Assembly (NCBI RefSeq): GCF_008831285.2
Contig: NC_045145.1
Coordinates: forward strand, 13,328,802-13,392,801
Length of the DNA: 64,000 bases
Direction of reading: 5' to 3'
DNA from: Nymphaea colorata
Taxonomy: Eukaryota > Streptophyta > Magnoliopsida > Nymphaeales > Nymphaeaceae
Shown here: in pieces, positions 23,488-35,400 of the stretch
How the letters are laid out: every line of letters begins with the position of its first letter
Position numbering within the stretch: position 1 is the stretch's first letter
Program-made: the position numbers and the translations under genes
Notes under the pieces: model-generated
What the model saw: the letters and a program-made list of their open reading frames with translations, nothing else
The model's database searches: none
Told to the model about the DNA's origin: nothing

Positions 23488-26400
23488 TCACCTTAGGACT
23501 GTGCCTCTCACGTTCAGCCCCAAAGGCCTCTGACCTTTTGGTGGACTACCACTCTGTAACTTCCTTGTTAGAGATCCATCGAACTGTAACAGTAGGGAGT
23601 TTGTAACAACTAAGACAGAACTCAATGCCATCAAGCCTCCTGTCAGTGGGACCAAGAAACTGTATGAGATGAAAGATAAACAGACTAGCAAAGTTCGACA
23701 ATGGAACACCAAATTTTAGAAGTTTCATCTCGTATTGAACATTGTGAGAGATATTCAAGGGCTTATAAAAAGGGTTGTTAAAGGGCCTAAGCTGTTTCAG
23801 TGGTACCAAAGCACAGTTCGACACCCAGACTAGGGTCCCATATGTGCATACGCATGTGCCTTCAAGGGGGTGGATTGTAACAAGTTTAGTTTCCTATTGA
23901 AGATTGTAAGAGATCTTCAAGGATTTATAAAGAGGTAGTTAAGTGGTTAGCTGTCCTAGTTCCTACCTTTTTTGGGTTGGAACTTAAACTTCTAAGTTGT
24001 GGGTTGGGACCCGCCGAACCAAGAACCCGAGCCCAATATAGGAGTGGGTCAGGTCATTTCATATATATTTAGCCAATTAGCCACAAAATATACATGATGT
24101 AGGATTGGCAAGAAAGACATGGGCAAAATCAAATTTGAAAAACACGTATGTAAATGGAAATGGGGGGTTGTGATATGTCGAACTAATAAGCTCGGTGTGG
24201 GTGTGGGTGTGGGGGTGGGGGGGGGGGGTTCAGTGGTACCAAAGCACAGTTCAACACTCATACTAGAGTCCCATATGTGGAGACACATGTGCTTTAAAGG
24301 GGGTGGATTGTAACGCTCTACTTTGAGAAGTTTAGTTTCGTATTGAAGATTGTAATAGATCTTCAAGGATTTATAAAAAAGGTAGTTAAGTGGTTAGCTA
24401 TCTTGGTTTCTACCCTTTTTGGTTGGAACAAAAACTTCTAAGGGGTGGGTTGGCATCCGTCGAACCAAGGGCCCGAGCCCAATATAGGAGCATGTTGGGT
24501 CATTTTACACATGTTTAGCCAGTTAGCCACAACATATACATGAGATAGGATTGGCAAGAAAAACATAGGCAAAATCAAATTTGAAAAGCACGTATGTAAA
24601 TGAAAATAGCAGATACAAAATCCTTTTATTTCTTTGGTTTGGTGAACCGTAACCACAATACATGCTGCTAGCTCTTACAATGATGCAATTTCAACTCACC
24701 AGATAAAGATGGGGTCATTGCACAATCGAAAGAAGGAAGCAGCATCCCAGCAGCAATGGGAATGACAATGATGTTATATGCAACAGCCCATGCTAAATTC
24801 TGGTGTACTTTCTGCATTGTTGCACGCGCAAGATCAAATGCATCTACAATCTGCACATCAACAATTCAACATGATAAAAATTGGACAAAAAGTTCCACCA
24901 TTTTCTGGAGAGAGAGAGAGTGGTGCATAAGATCCATAGCTATTTATGTCTACCACATCCCTTGAATCAAGCACTGACAATGCTCTTTACTGTACTTAGT
25001 GAAAAAAAGCTGGAAATGTCTGAACTTCCTTTCTTAAATAAATACTGACTCATCTATATCAGGATAAAGAAAATTTTAGTTCCAAAGTGTTAGCCGTCGG
25101 CTAACAGAAGTCGAGAGGAAGGAAGGAGAAGGGAGAAAGGAACGAGAGAGAGAAAGGCAATCAACAAGCATGCTTAATTAGGGTAAATCTCAAGCTTAAG
25201 TAAATTAATAACGGGTCCGGACTGGACCGACTCATACTGAAATCAGATCCATACTGAAAACATCAAATAGCAAGACCTAGTAGAAATAAACTACTACTGC
25301 TCCCCACGATCCCTATATGGATCGTAACAAATACTCCCCCCTTGAATAACACCTTGTCCTCAAGGTGTGAACGATGGAAACCGCTTCTGTATGTCCTCCG
25401 AATCTTCCCATGACGCGGATAACTCCTCCTCAGAGAGCCACTCAATCAGCTACTGTACCGTCCATTTTCCATTCACCTTGAGTCGTCGTACTCCTACTCA
25501 ACGTAGGTTTTGGATGCCAGAGGGGATCGCCAAGGCGGGGGCGGCTACAACTTCACTTTCTGTCGGTGGCTTGAGGCACGCTTTGAGTTTGGAAACATGA
25601 AAGACCGCGTGTATGGTGTTGCCCAATGGTAACTGTAATTCGTAGGCGAGATTCCCGATCCGCTTTAAAATCTGATAAGGACCAACATACCTTGACAACA
25701 ACTTACTTTGGACTGCCCCTCGTATACCTAGCAACCGTTGGGGGGTCATCTTAGGAAAACCCAATCCCCTTTTTGAAATTAAAGTGCTCGATGGCGACGG
25801 TTGTACTGAATCACCATGCGATTCCGTGCTGCTGATAGTTGTTCCTTAAGATCCTTAAGAATCTGATGCAAGATGGAAGCATAATCAAATCATGTAATGG
25901 ATCTAATTAGATTTTTAGTACTTATTAAAATAGATCCAGATCCGAAATCCATCCCTTTCTCTATATAAAGGGACGTGGGTCATTTTGTAAGGGATGATGA
26001 TTCAGTTGAAAAGAAATGAAGTGTTATGTTGTTTTCTTCTGTTTTTCTTGTTCCTTTGGTTGTTTGCTTAAGTTTTAGTTAGATTAAGTTAGTTTAAGTT
26101 TAGTTTTAGGTTAGTCTTGAATGCAGTCAGATTAAGATTCGTTAATCTTAGTTTTTTCTGCATCAGAATCACATCGCGACACCTCAACTCTGTCCTGCCA
26201 CGAAATTCACCTGGACTAACAACCGGGTGGGCCAAGACAACGTCATGTCCAAAATAGATAGATGCTATGTTTCTAAGGAGTGGATGGATGACCCTGAAAC
26301 GATGTTGCACCTGCATGTCCATCCGCGGACCATATCTGACCACAACCCTATTCTATTCTCCACATCTAAGCGCAGGTTGACCACGTGGGGTTGTACCCCT

Positions 26401-29400
26401 TTCCGCCATTTTCAATATTGGCAGGAGTTGGCGGGGTATAGTGAACAAGTTGATTCAGCCTGGGCAGTGGACTTAAGGGGCTGCGCCATGATTAAACTAG
26501 TTCATAAATTGGAGGCCACCAGGGATCAGCTTAAGTCCTGGTGCAAGGGCGGAGCCAACAATCTTCCCCATTTAATTGGGGAGATCAAGTCCAAAATCAG
26601 ACTTCGCCAGACCCTAAGTGAACGTGGTCATATTGAGGAGATCGAACAAGAATGCAATCTCAAGCGGGAACTCACCAAGCTTCTGATTTTAGAGGAAAGA
26701 CTGTGGTGTCAAAAAGCTCGGATTAAATGGATGAGGGATGGCGACCTCAATACTAAATTCTTTCAAGGTATTGCCAATGGGAGGAGACGCAGGAACAGAA
26801 TTGAGGCCATCTCCCATGAGGGACTGATCCTTACTGACATGCCGAACATTTTTTCAGCTTGCACGGATTTCTTTGTTGCTCTGCTAGGGACTTCCCTTGG
26901 TGATGGCTGCCTCCCACAATCTCTAGCTCTGGGCCCTAAAGTCACTTCAGAGGAGAATGCAGAACTTCTGAAATCTCCTACTGCTGCAGAAATTAGGTGG
27001 GCAGTGATGAAGGCTGATAAGGATTCTGCGCCTGGCCCTGACGGGTTTGGCAACAGTTTCTTCCAAAGTAACTGGTCAACTGTTCATGAGACGGTGGCAG
27101 GGGCTATACATGGTTTCTTTCAGTCCGGAAGACTGGTCAAATCTATCAATAAGACCCATATTATCCTTTTGCCAAAGGAGTGTGGCGCCACGCAGGTGGA
27201 CAAATTCCGGCCCATTTCGCTGTGCAACAGTATTTTGAAATTCATCACCAGAATCATGGTCCTGCGTATGCGACCGATTCTGTCCAGGATAATATCCAAA
27301 AACCAATGCGCCTTTTTGCCAGGAAGAAGTATCCAAGAGAGCTTCCTCCTCAGTCAAGAAATAGTTCATGTTTTCAAAAATAGCAAGAAGCAATCGGCCT
27401 GCGTGAAGATAGACTTAAGCAAGGCTTATGACAGAGTTAACTGGGACTTCTTGAAGGCTGCCCTTCGACATCTTGGGTTTCATGACCTTTGGATTCACAA
27501 AGTCATGACTATTGTCACCACTATCAAATCAGCTCTTCTTATCAACGGCAAAGAAGGAACGGCTCAGGTAGGGGGACCCTCTCTCCCCGTACCTCTTTAT
27601 CTTTGTTATGGAAATGCTCACCCCTAGCATCCAGGCGAACATTATCAGTAAGCAACTTAAAATCCCCCCCGATGGGGGCCGGTTCCTTTTCCCCTTCCTC
27701 TACATTCTATGCTGACGACATCATCTTCTTCATTGATGGGAAGTTCCACAACTTCCGCCACCTGAAAGTGTGCCTGGACGAGTTCCTTTCTGGCTCCGGC
27801 ATGGTTATGAATCCTGAAAAATCCACATTCCTACCATTCAACATGGCTGGCCAGGTGCTTCAACAATTAGAACACCAGCTGGGTTGGCGTATAGGCCAGA
27901 TCCCCATAACATATCCTGGCATTCCTCTTCAGACTGGAAACATGACAGAGGTTCAATGCAGGCAGCTTACCCTTACAACTTCACAAAAGCTCCTTCTTTG
28001 GAAACAAAAGTGTCTTTCTTTTGCCGGCCGGTTGAGCTTAATCAAGCATGTTTTCTCGTTGGTGCCGGGCTATTGGAGTCTAGTTGTCAAACTCCCGGCG
28101 TCCACCTGTAAACAACTGAACCAGATGGCTGCTGAGTTTCTTTGGGGCGACAAGGCAGACAGTAAGAGTTCCCATCGTATCAGCTGGTCCACCCTCTGTC
28201 TTCCAAAATCAGAGGGAGGAGTTGGCCTTAGGGACCTCCGGGAAACTAACTTGGCCAACATGGCCTATTTAGTCTTCCGAGTGTCGGTACAGGCTTCCCC
28301 TTGGGCGTCACTCATTAAAGGCCATTATTGTGACCGGAAGGGACTTCTTGACTGTAATTCGAAAGGCAAGAGGGTGTCCAAAGCATGGCATACGGCGTTA
28401 AAGTCCTGGACCAGGATTAAAGAGCAAGTCGTTTGGAAAGTGGGTAATGGTACTATGGTTAAGTTCTGGACAGACTCTTGGGGCAGCGAACACTTGATTG
28501 ACAAGATCCCGCCATCCCACCTCCATCTTGTCCAAGATTGCATCTCCTGTTCAGTTCAGGAGACCCTCGAGGTGAACGGAGAGAACATAAGGGCCTTCCT
28601 CGACAGCCTCAACGTTCAAGTCTCCTGGCCGAGGGTTCAGGCAGAGCAGGCAGACGTTCTGGCATGGAAGAATGCCGGAAATAGCGTCATCAGTCGGTAT
28701 GAGATCTGGCAGAGGACTCGAAAGAAAGGGAATGAGCTACACGACAATATGCTAGTCTGGAAAGGGAGACGGCTACCAAGGGCGGTCTGGGTGGTCTATT
28801 TAGGCAGTGCTGGTCGGCTTCCGTTGGATGAGCTAGTGAAAAGTAAAGGTCGCCATCTCGCTTCTCGATGCTATGTCTGCAAGCATGCCAGCGAAGACAT
28901 CCAACACCTCTTCTTCGACTGTAAGGGAGCCAAACTCATTTGGGCTCTCATCTATGGAAAGTTTGGTAGGACTGCCCCATGGCATGGGAGCTCCCCTAAC
29001 ATCAAGAATGGCCTCAACAGATGGCATTTAAAAGGCTTCAAAGATAAATCTCTCGATAAATGTTGGAAAGACAGCTTCCACATTGCGATATGGTTCATTT
29101 GGAATACGTGTAACCAATTCAAGCACAGAGGGGATATTCCGTTAGGCAAAATGGCTAACCAATTTTGGTCGCATTGCAGTGAGCACTGGTGGTCCTACCA
29201 GTGGAAGGATTCACAACAAGTTAAAGTTCACAACTGGTTGCGCACAGGCATCCTGTGGAGCAATGGTATCAATCGTGGTGATACTTGGGTGGAAATCAAC
29301 ATTACTTCCTACTTTAAAGCAGGCAGGAAAGGGGTGGCAGGCCTAATTAGAGAAGCCGCAGGCCGGTTCAGACATGGCCTGGCCTGTTGGTTTCCTAATA

Positions 29401-32400
29401 ATTTGGTCTGGTGGGAGACTGAGGTTCTCATGGAATGCTTTGGGTACTTAGCTAACATGGAAGACACTCAAGGAAGAATCTATATCCTGGCGAATGATGG
29501 TGATTGGAACCTCTCAGACTGCAGGTCCCTTAGGGGGATCAATCCTCTATTCACCACTAGTTTATTCAGCAGGGCTGTTTTTTGCAAGAGATGGCCGCTT
29601 GCTGAAGCTACCAACCTTTTGTTCTTAATTCCGGATAATGGACTGTACACCAAATGGACTCCCACCCTTAACACGTGGGATCCGTTAAAAGATAGTCCTG
29701 TCAGGAGCTGAGGTCCATGAGGACCCATTTTTGCTGTAAATATCTCTCAATTTTGTTGAAATAAATGGATGGGGGCCTAACCCCCAAGCAGTCTTTGTCC
29801 GGAAAATCGAGTCACGGTCACTTACAATGGAGCGTGGCATACCGTGAAGCTTTCCCACGTGCTCTTGAAAGGTCTGCGCTACTGTTTTGGGCGAAAAGGG
29901 GTGTGAGAGCGTTATAAAGTGGGCATATTTGGAGAGCCTGTCTACTACCACCAATATAACAGATTTTCCCCGAGAGCGGGGTAATCCCTCTATGAAGTCC
30001 ATGGATATGTCTTCCCAAATTTGCTCAGGAAGAGGAAGTGGCTGTAAGAAAGCAGGTCGCGTGGTCTCATACTTGTTGCGTTGACATACATCACATTGTC
30101 GCACATAATCCCGCACAGCGCGCTTCATTCCCGGCCAGAAAAACATCGTCCTTAAACGTCGATAAGTCTCTTCCACTCCTTCATGGCCTGCACTCTTCGA
30201 GTCATTATAATGTGAGATTAAAATACCTGGCAGGCTTGTCTCGGGCGGGATAAATACGCAGCTACGAAAGTAGAGGTAAGGAGGGCGCCCCTCGTAACCA
30301 TATCGTCTCGTCGGATTCTGTAGAAGGTCAGTTCGTATTCTTTGAACTGACGCTGCTGACTGGTGGGCCCGCTGAATGTCTGTCCAAATGTTGCACTGAA
30401 TGGCTGATAGAGTCCAGAAGCCGTGCCCCTCCTGCACCTGTCGAGAGAGACCATCTGCTGCTGGGTTTTCTTTCCTGCTGCGATGCCTAATCTCAAAATC
30501 GAAGCTGAGCAGTTTCATCACCCAATGCTGCACCGCCGGTACCAATGTTTTCTGTTGTAGGCAGTAGCGTAGGCTGTGATGATTTGTGAACACCACAAAT
30601 TTCGTACCCAACAAATAATGCCGCCATCTAAGAATCGCCAATACCATAGCAATGAGTTCGCGCTCGTAGGCTGATTTGCTGCTGAACGTGGGTCCCATGG
30701 CGCGACTAAAAAATGCTATCGGATGTCGGTCTTGGCTCAAAATTGCGCCCACCCTTGTGTCGGATGCGTCTGTCTCCACCTCAAACTGTATGTTGAAATC
30801 GGGCATGCATAGAACTGGTGTTGTGGTGATGGCCTCCTTGAGTTTGTCGAATGCCACCTTGGCCTGGTCAGTCCATCGAAACTGATCCCTTTTTGTGAGG
30901 TAGGTCAAGGGCACTGCGATACTCCCAAAGTTGCGCACGAACTTACGATAGTATCCTGCCAGTTCTAGGAACCCGCGTAGTTCCCGAACGGACTGAGGAA
31001 TGGCCCAATTACGCACTGCCAGTACCTTAGCCTCTTCCATCTTCACGCTACTGTTGCCAATCACGTGGCCGAGATACGTGACTTCACTCATGCTGAATGA
31101 ACACTTAGAGAGTTTGGCGTGAAGGGAGTGTTGTCGCAACGTAGAGAGCACCACCCGCAGATGATTTAAATGCGCCTCTTCGTCTGCACTAAATACAAGG
31201 ATGTCATCAAAGAAGACCAGTATGAACCTGTGCAGGTATGGCCGGAAAATATCGTTCATGAGTGACTGGAACGTGGAGCGTTCGTGAGGCCGAACGACAT
31301 CACTCGAAACTCATAATGTCCATCTGGGGTTAAGAATGTTGTCTTCGGTACATCTTGTGGCATGATCTGTATCTGGTGGTACCCGGCTCAAAGATCCAGC
31401 TTTGAAAATAAGGCTGCCCCCCCTGAGTTCATCAAGGAGATCTTCCACGATGGGCAGGAGATAACGATCCTTCACTATTAGAGCATTCAAGGCGCGGTAG
31501 TCTACACAAAACCGCCAGTTTCCATCCTTCTTGCGCACTAGGAGGGCAGGAGACGCAAACGGGCTGCGACTAGGCTGTATAATTCCCTGTTCCAACATTT
31601 CTTGCACCAATCGAGTTAGTGTATCACGTTGGGTCGGGTTATACCTGTATGGTCTCATTTTCACTGCATCTACCTCGGGATGTAGCTCTATATGGTGGTC
31701 GTAGGCGCGTGAAGGAGGCAACCTATGAGGGACACTGAACACATTTGAAAATTCTTCCAACAGGGCCGGTAGTCGTGCACTGGTGAGGGCGGGTTCTGAC
31801 CTCTCCTTCCCCTCGGTGCTAGTCATGAGGAGCACGTACGAAGCAGTCGCTCCCTGCAACATTTTGGAGGTGGCGGTCTCTTGAACTAGTTGTCTTGGAG
31901 TAGCTAACAGGGTGAGGCACTTCCCATCTGGTTGTGTAAAATGCATTCTCATGTTAACGAAGTCGCACACGACCTCGCTCAACCCTTTCAACCAGTGGAT
32001 GCCCAAAACGAGGTCCGCCCCGGCCATTGCTAGTGTATACAACTGTACCGAAAACTCATGGCCCTGTATCTCCAGTTTCTCGTTGGTGCACTGCCCCTTA
32101 CATTTTAAAGTGCTTCCATCTCCCACGACCACATCAAAATCCGGCTATTGGTTGATTTCACACCCCAGGGCTCTAGCTGACTTCTCACAGATGAAGTTAT
32201 AAGTGGACCCTGTATCCACAAGTACACTGACCTTCCAACCGCGGAGTCGGCCCTCCACTCGCATCAATTGAGGCACTTCATGTCCCGATAGGGCATGGAG
32301 GGATATTTCGGGCGACTGGGCAAACTCTCCTTCATCTTGTCTCTGTTCCCCAATAGCCTCCGTCGGGGCGTCCTCCCCTTCTTCTTCCACTAGGTACATA

Positions 32401-35400
32401 TGAAAGCGTCTACATGTGTGGCCCGATGTCCACGGTTGATCACAATGGAAGCAAATATTTTGACGTCGTTTTTCCCTTATCTGTTTCGGGGTCAGACGAC
32501 GAATAATAGGGCGGCTTGCTAGTTTGGTTAAGTTTGTCCGGCCGGGTTGTATTTCTGAATTCGTAGTTGCTGCCCCGTGAGGACGAACCCCGGCTGCCCC
32601 TCGGCCGAGGCTCTGATATCGCTGTTGCTTTTCCTCCACCATACGGGCTACCGCAAAACAGTCATGCAAATTGAGGGGTCGCATGCCTTGCACCTCAATA
32701 CGGATTTCCTCTTTGAGTCCCCCAACAAAGGTACCAATCAAAGTTTCTATTGGCCATCCCCAAACCATATTGCTAAGTTCTTCGAAACGCTCTTGGTAGT
32801 GTTCAATCGACCCCGTTTGACGTATTTTGGAGAGTTCCTGATTGTAATCAACATAAGCTGAAGGTCCGAAAGGCGCCACCATGGCTGAGATCAAGGTCCT
32901 CCAATCTGGCCGTCCGTGTTGATCAATCAGCCATCGGTACCAACGAATGACTTTCCCTTCGAAGTTCATGGCAGCATGAGCCACCTTCATCGTCTCCAAG
33001 ATCCCGTAGCACTCGAAGAACTGCTCGGCTTTAAATATCCAGCTGTGTAAATCTTCTCCGCTGAATCGGGGAAAGTCCATCTTGGCATGCTTGAAGTGTG
33101 CCGGTTCAATACCTCCATAAAAGCCAGTAGATGAGGTCGGAAGGAACCCCACAGGGGCGTCCATTTGACTGTTGCTATGGCCCGGGAGTGCTACGTTGTT
33201 AGTGCCGCCGGTAACGGAGTTCAACATAACGGTGGGCAGCACGTTGGTAGTGGGCACGGTCGATCCAAAAGACCCAAATGCGACGCCGGCATTGATCAGA
33301 GGCTGAGGTAGAGGTAGAGTCGCGATGGCCGGTTGAAAAAAGGGTATGGCGCTGACCGGCGACGTACGTTGATCCGGCCCCGACACACTTGTATTGGGTG
33401 CGTGGAGGGAGCCTGGCACCGTGAGTGTCGGGGAGCTGGTGAGGACCGCATGGGCTGGTGAGCAGTTGCTGGAATGTGGGTCGCCGAGCGGAGCGCTGCC
33501 AAGGGTGGGGGCTTGCTCGAGCAGATCGCGAAAACCGACGGCTATGGCGGTGTGGAGACGAGCCTCAGCCTCGGCTTGCACTCGTTTCATGGTCTGCAGC
33601 CTGCAGTTCACTTCGATGATTGTTTCTTCCATCCAGGCGCAATGCGCTTCCACCGCTGCCAGGGCGGTGTTGTGGAAGACTGGTGAGGCTTGCTCATCGG
33701 ACGTCGGCGGCTATGCCGGCGGCGGCGGCGGCGCGGTTATGTGTGGCTGTGATACCATTTGTTAGCTGTCGGCTAACAGAAGTCGAGAGGAAGGAAGGAG
33801 AAGGGAGAAAGGAACGAGAGAGAGAAAGGCAATCAACAAGCATGCTTAATTAGGGTAAATCTCAAGCTTAAGTACAATTAATAACGGGTTCGAACTGGAC
33901 CGACTCATACTGAAATCATATCCATACTGAAAACATCAAATAGCAAGACCTAGTAGAAATAAACTACTACTGGTCCCCACGATCCCTATATGAATCGTAA
34001 CACAAAGTGAAACTACAGTATACGAACTTGAAAACTCCTAATGCAGGTTCAACAAGTTACATAATTATTTGAGAGAAGAACATAAGGATGATATATGTGT
34101 GTGTGTTCCTCTTTCTCTCTTCATCACCCCTCCACATCTTCCCCACCACCCCCAACCCCGCCACTCCAAAAAAACCAAAAACAAAAAAAAAACCAAAAAA
34201 AAGGGAAAACTGAATCACATTTAATGAGGAAGAAGAGATAAAACTTCAGCACACCAAACTGGTAGTCATCGAGTTCAAGACTCTAGTGTCCTATATAGGT
34301 AAATAAAAGAGAGAGCTGAATAGGTATAACCCAGACCACGCAAGTCAAAGACAAAAATTGTGCAATATAACCTTACAAATATGATCTCAAGAGCAATTTG
34401 ATTAGAAACATATAAGTTAATTATTTATTGAGCTTTAATGTGTCATTTATCCATCAAAAAAATGGATGGCTCTTATAACATCAAGGTTTTGATAGTAGGA
34501 AAAATCGATATTTTCTATAAAACCAACTTGAATTAAAGCTTGTTATACATAATTAGTATTTAAAAAATATTAGCATGTATCTAGTTTAAAATATTTTTAA
34601 CAAGAATTTAAATTGTTCAGTTTTTGTCTCTGAACTAGCCGTGTCTACCAGTCACTTTTCCTTTTATAAAATACAAGCCCAACTGATGACCTTTGTGAAA
34701 AAAAAAAAAAAAAGATGTGCATGGTGGATATTAGTATTTCCTATCATATCAGTCCCAACTGCCAAACATACAAGGGTCCTGTGTGTCGTCCAATTTCATT
34801 TTAATTTTTTTATTCTAAAATTTGTATATATTTTTCCATTTACTTTTTAAACAATAATTTATGATAATTTTTTTTTCCTTATATGTAACTCGTGTCCAAA
34901 ATGATATGTTGCTATGATTTGGAATCATGAAAACATAAATCACAATACTTCCGAGTTCCAACATTAACCTGAACCGCACCTGTGATAGCTTGTTGCCCAA
35001 TAAGATTACCGATGCTGCATCTGACGCAGCATTTTCTTTTGCATTTTGTAAGGCTATTCCAACATCAGCAAGAGCCAAAGAAGGTGCATCATTTATGCCG
35101 TCACCAACCTTGAAGCACATAAGACATGCACCATCATTTATGATTTATGGTGGTACTGGTTGATAACGAAGAGTAAGGTTGAGAACAATTCTTTGGTTGA
35201 AAGCACGAAACTGATCGAGATGCACTGGAAACAGAATTTGAGGGCAAAAGCAAGTACATACCATGGCAACACAATTCCCTTGATTTTGCAAGTTTGAGAT
35301 AAATCTCGCTTTTTCTTGTGGATTCAAACAGGCATTAACATATTCTACTCCAATCACTTTAGCTATACTTTCCACTGCCTCTTCCCTGTCACCAGATAAC

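Larger units (their letters stand above)
25088..34002 (-). mobile_element. Ty3/gypsy LTR retrotransposon in PAA2 intron 15
   Basis: LTRs at 34002-33760 (5') and 25329-25088 (3') begin TGTTACGAT and end CTAACA. The 5-bp target duplication CAAAG is exact at 25083-25087 and 34003-34007. By eye the LTRs differ at about six substitutions and one indel over 242 bp. A primer site TGGTATCACAGC (33757-33746) matches initiator-Met tRNA sites with one change, and a polypurine tract AAGGGGGGAGT (25343-25333) precedes the 3' LTR. The coding order gag, protease, reverse transcriptase, RNase H, integrase runs with PAA2. A LINE and a solo LTR are nested in its integrase end. Stops and frameshifts make it non-autonomous. 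Confidence 0.95.

Noticed and set aside
26089-26343. 84-codon minus-strand frame
   Set aside because: It spans the solo LTR end, the gypsy remnant and the LINE start. It is a chance frame over three unrelated pieces.
32577-32861. 94-codon plus-strand frame within gypsy gag
   Set aside because: Antisense shadow of the gag-coding frame.
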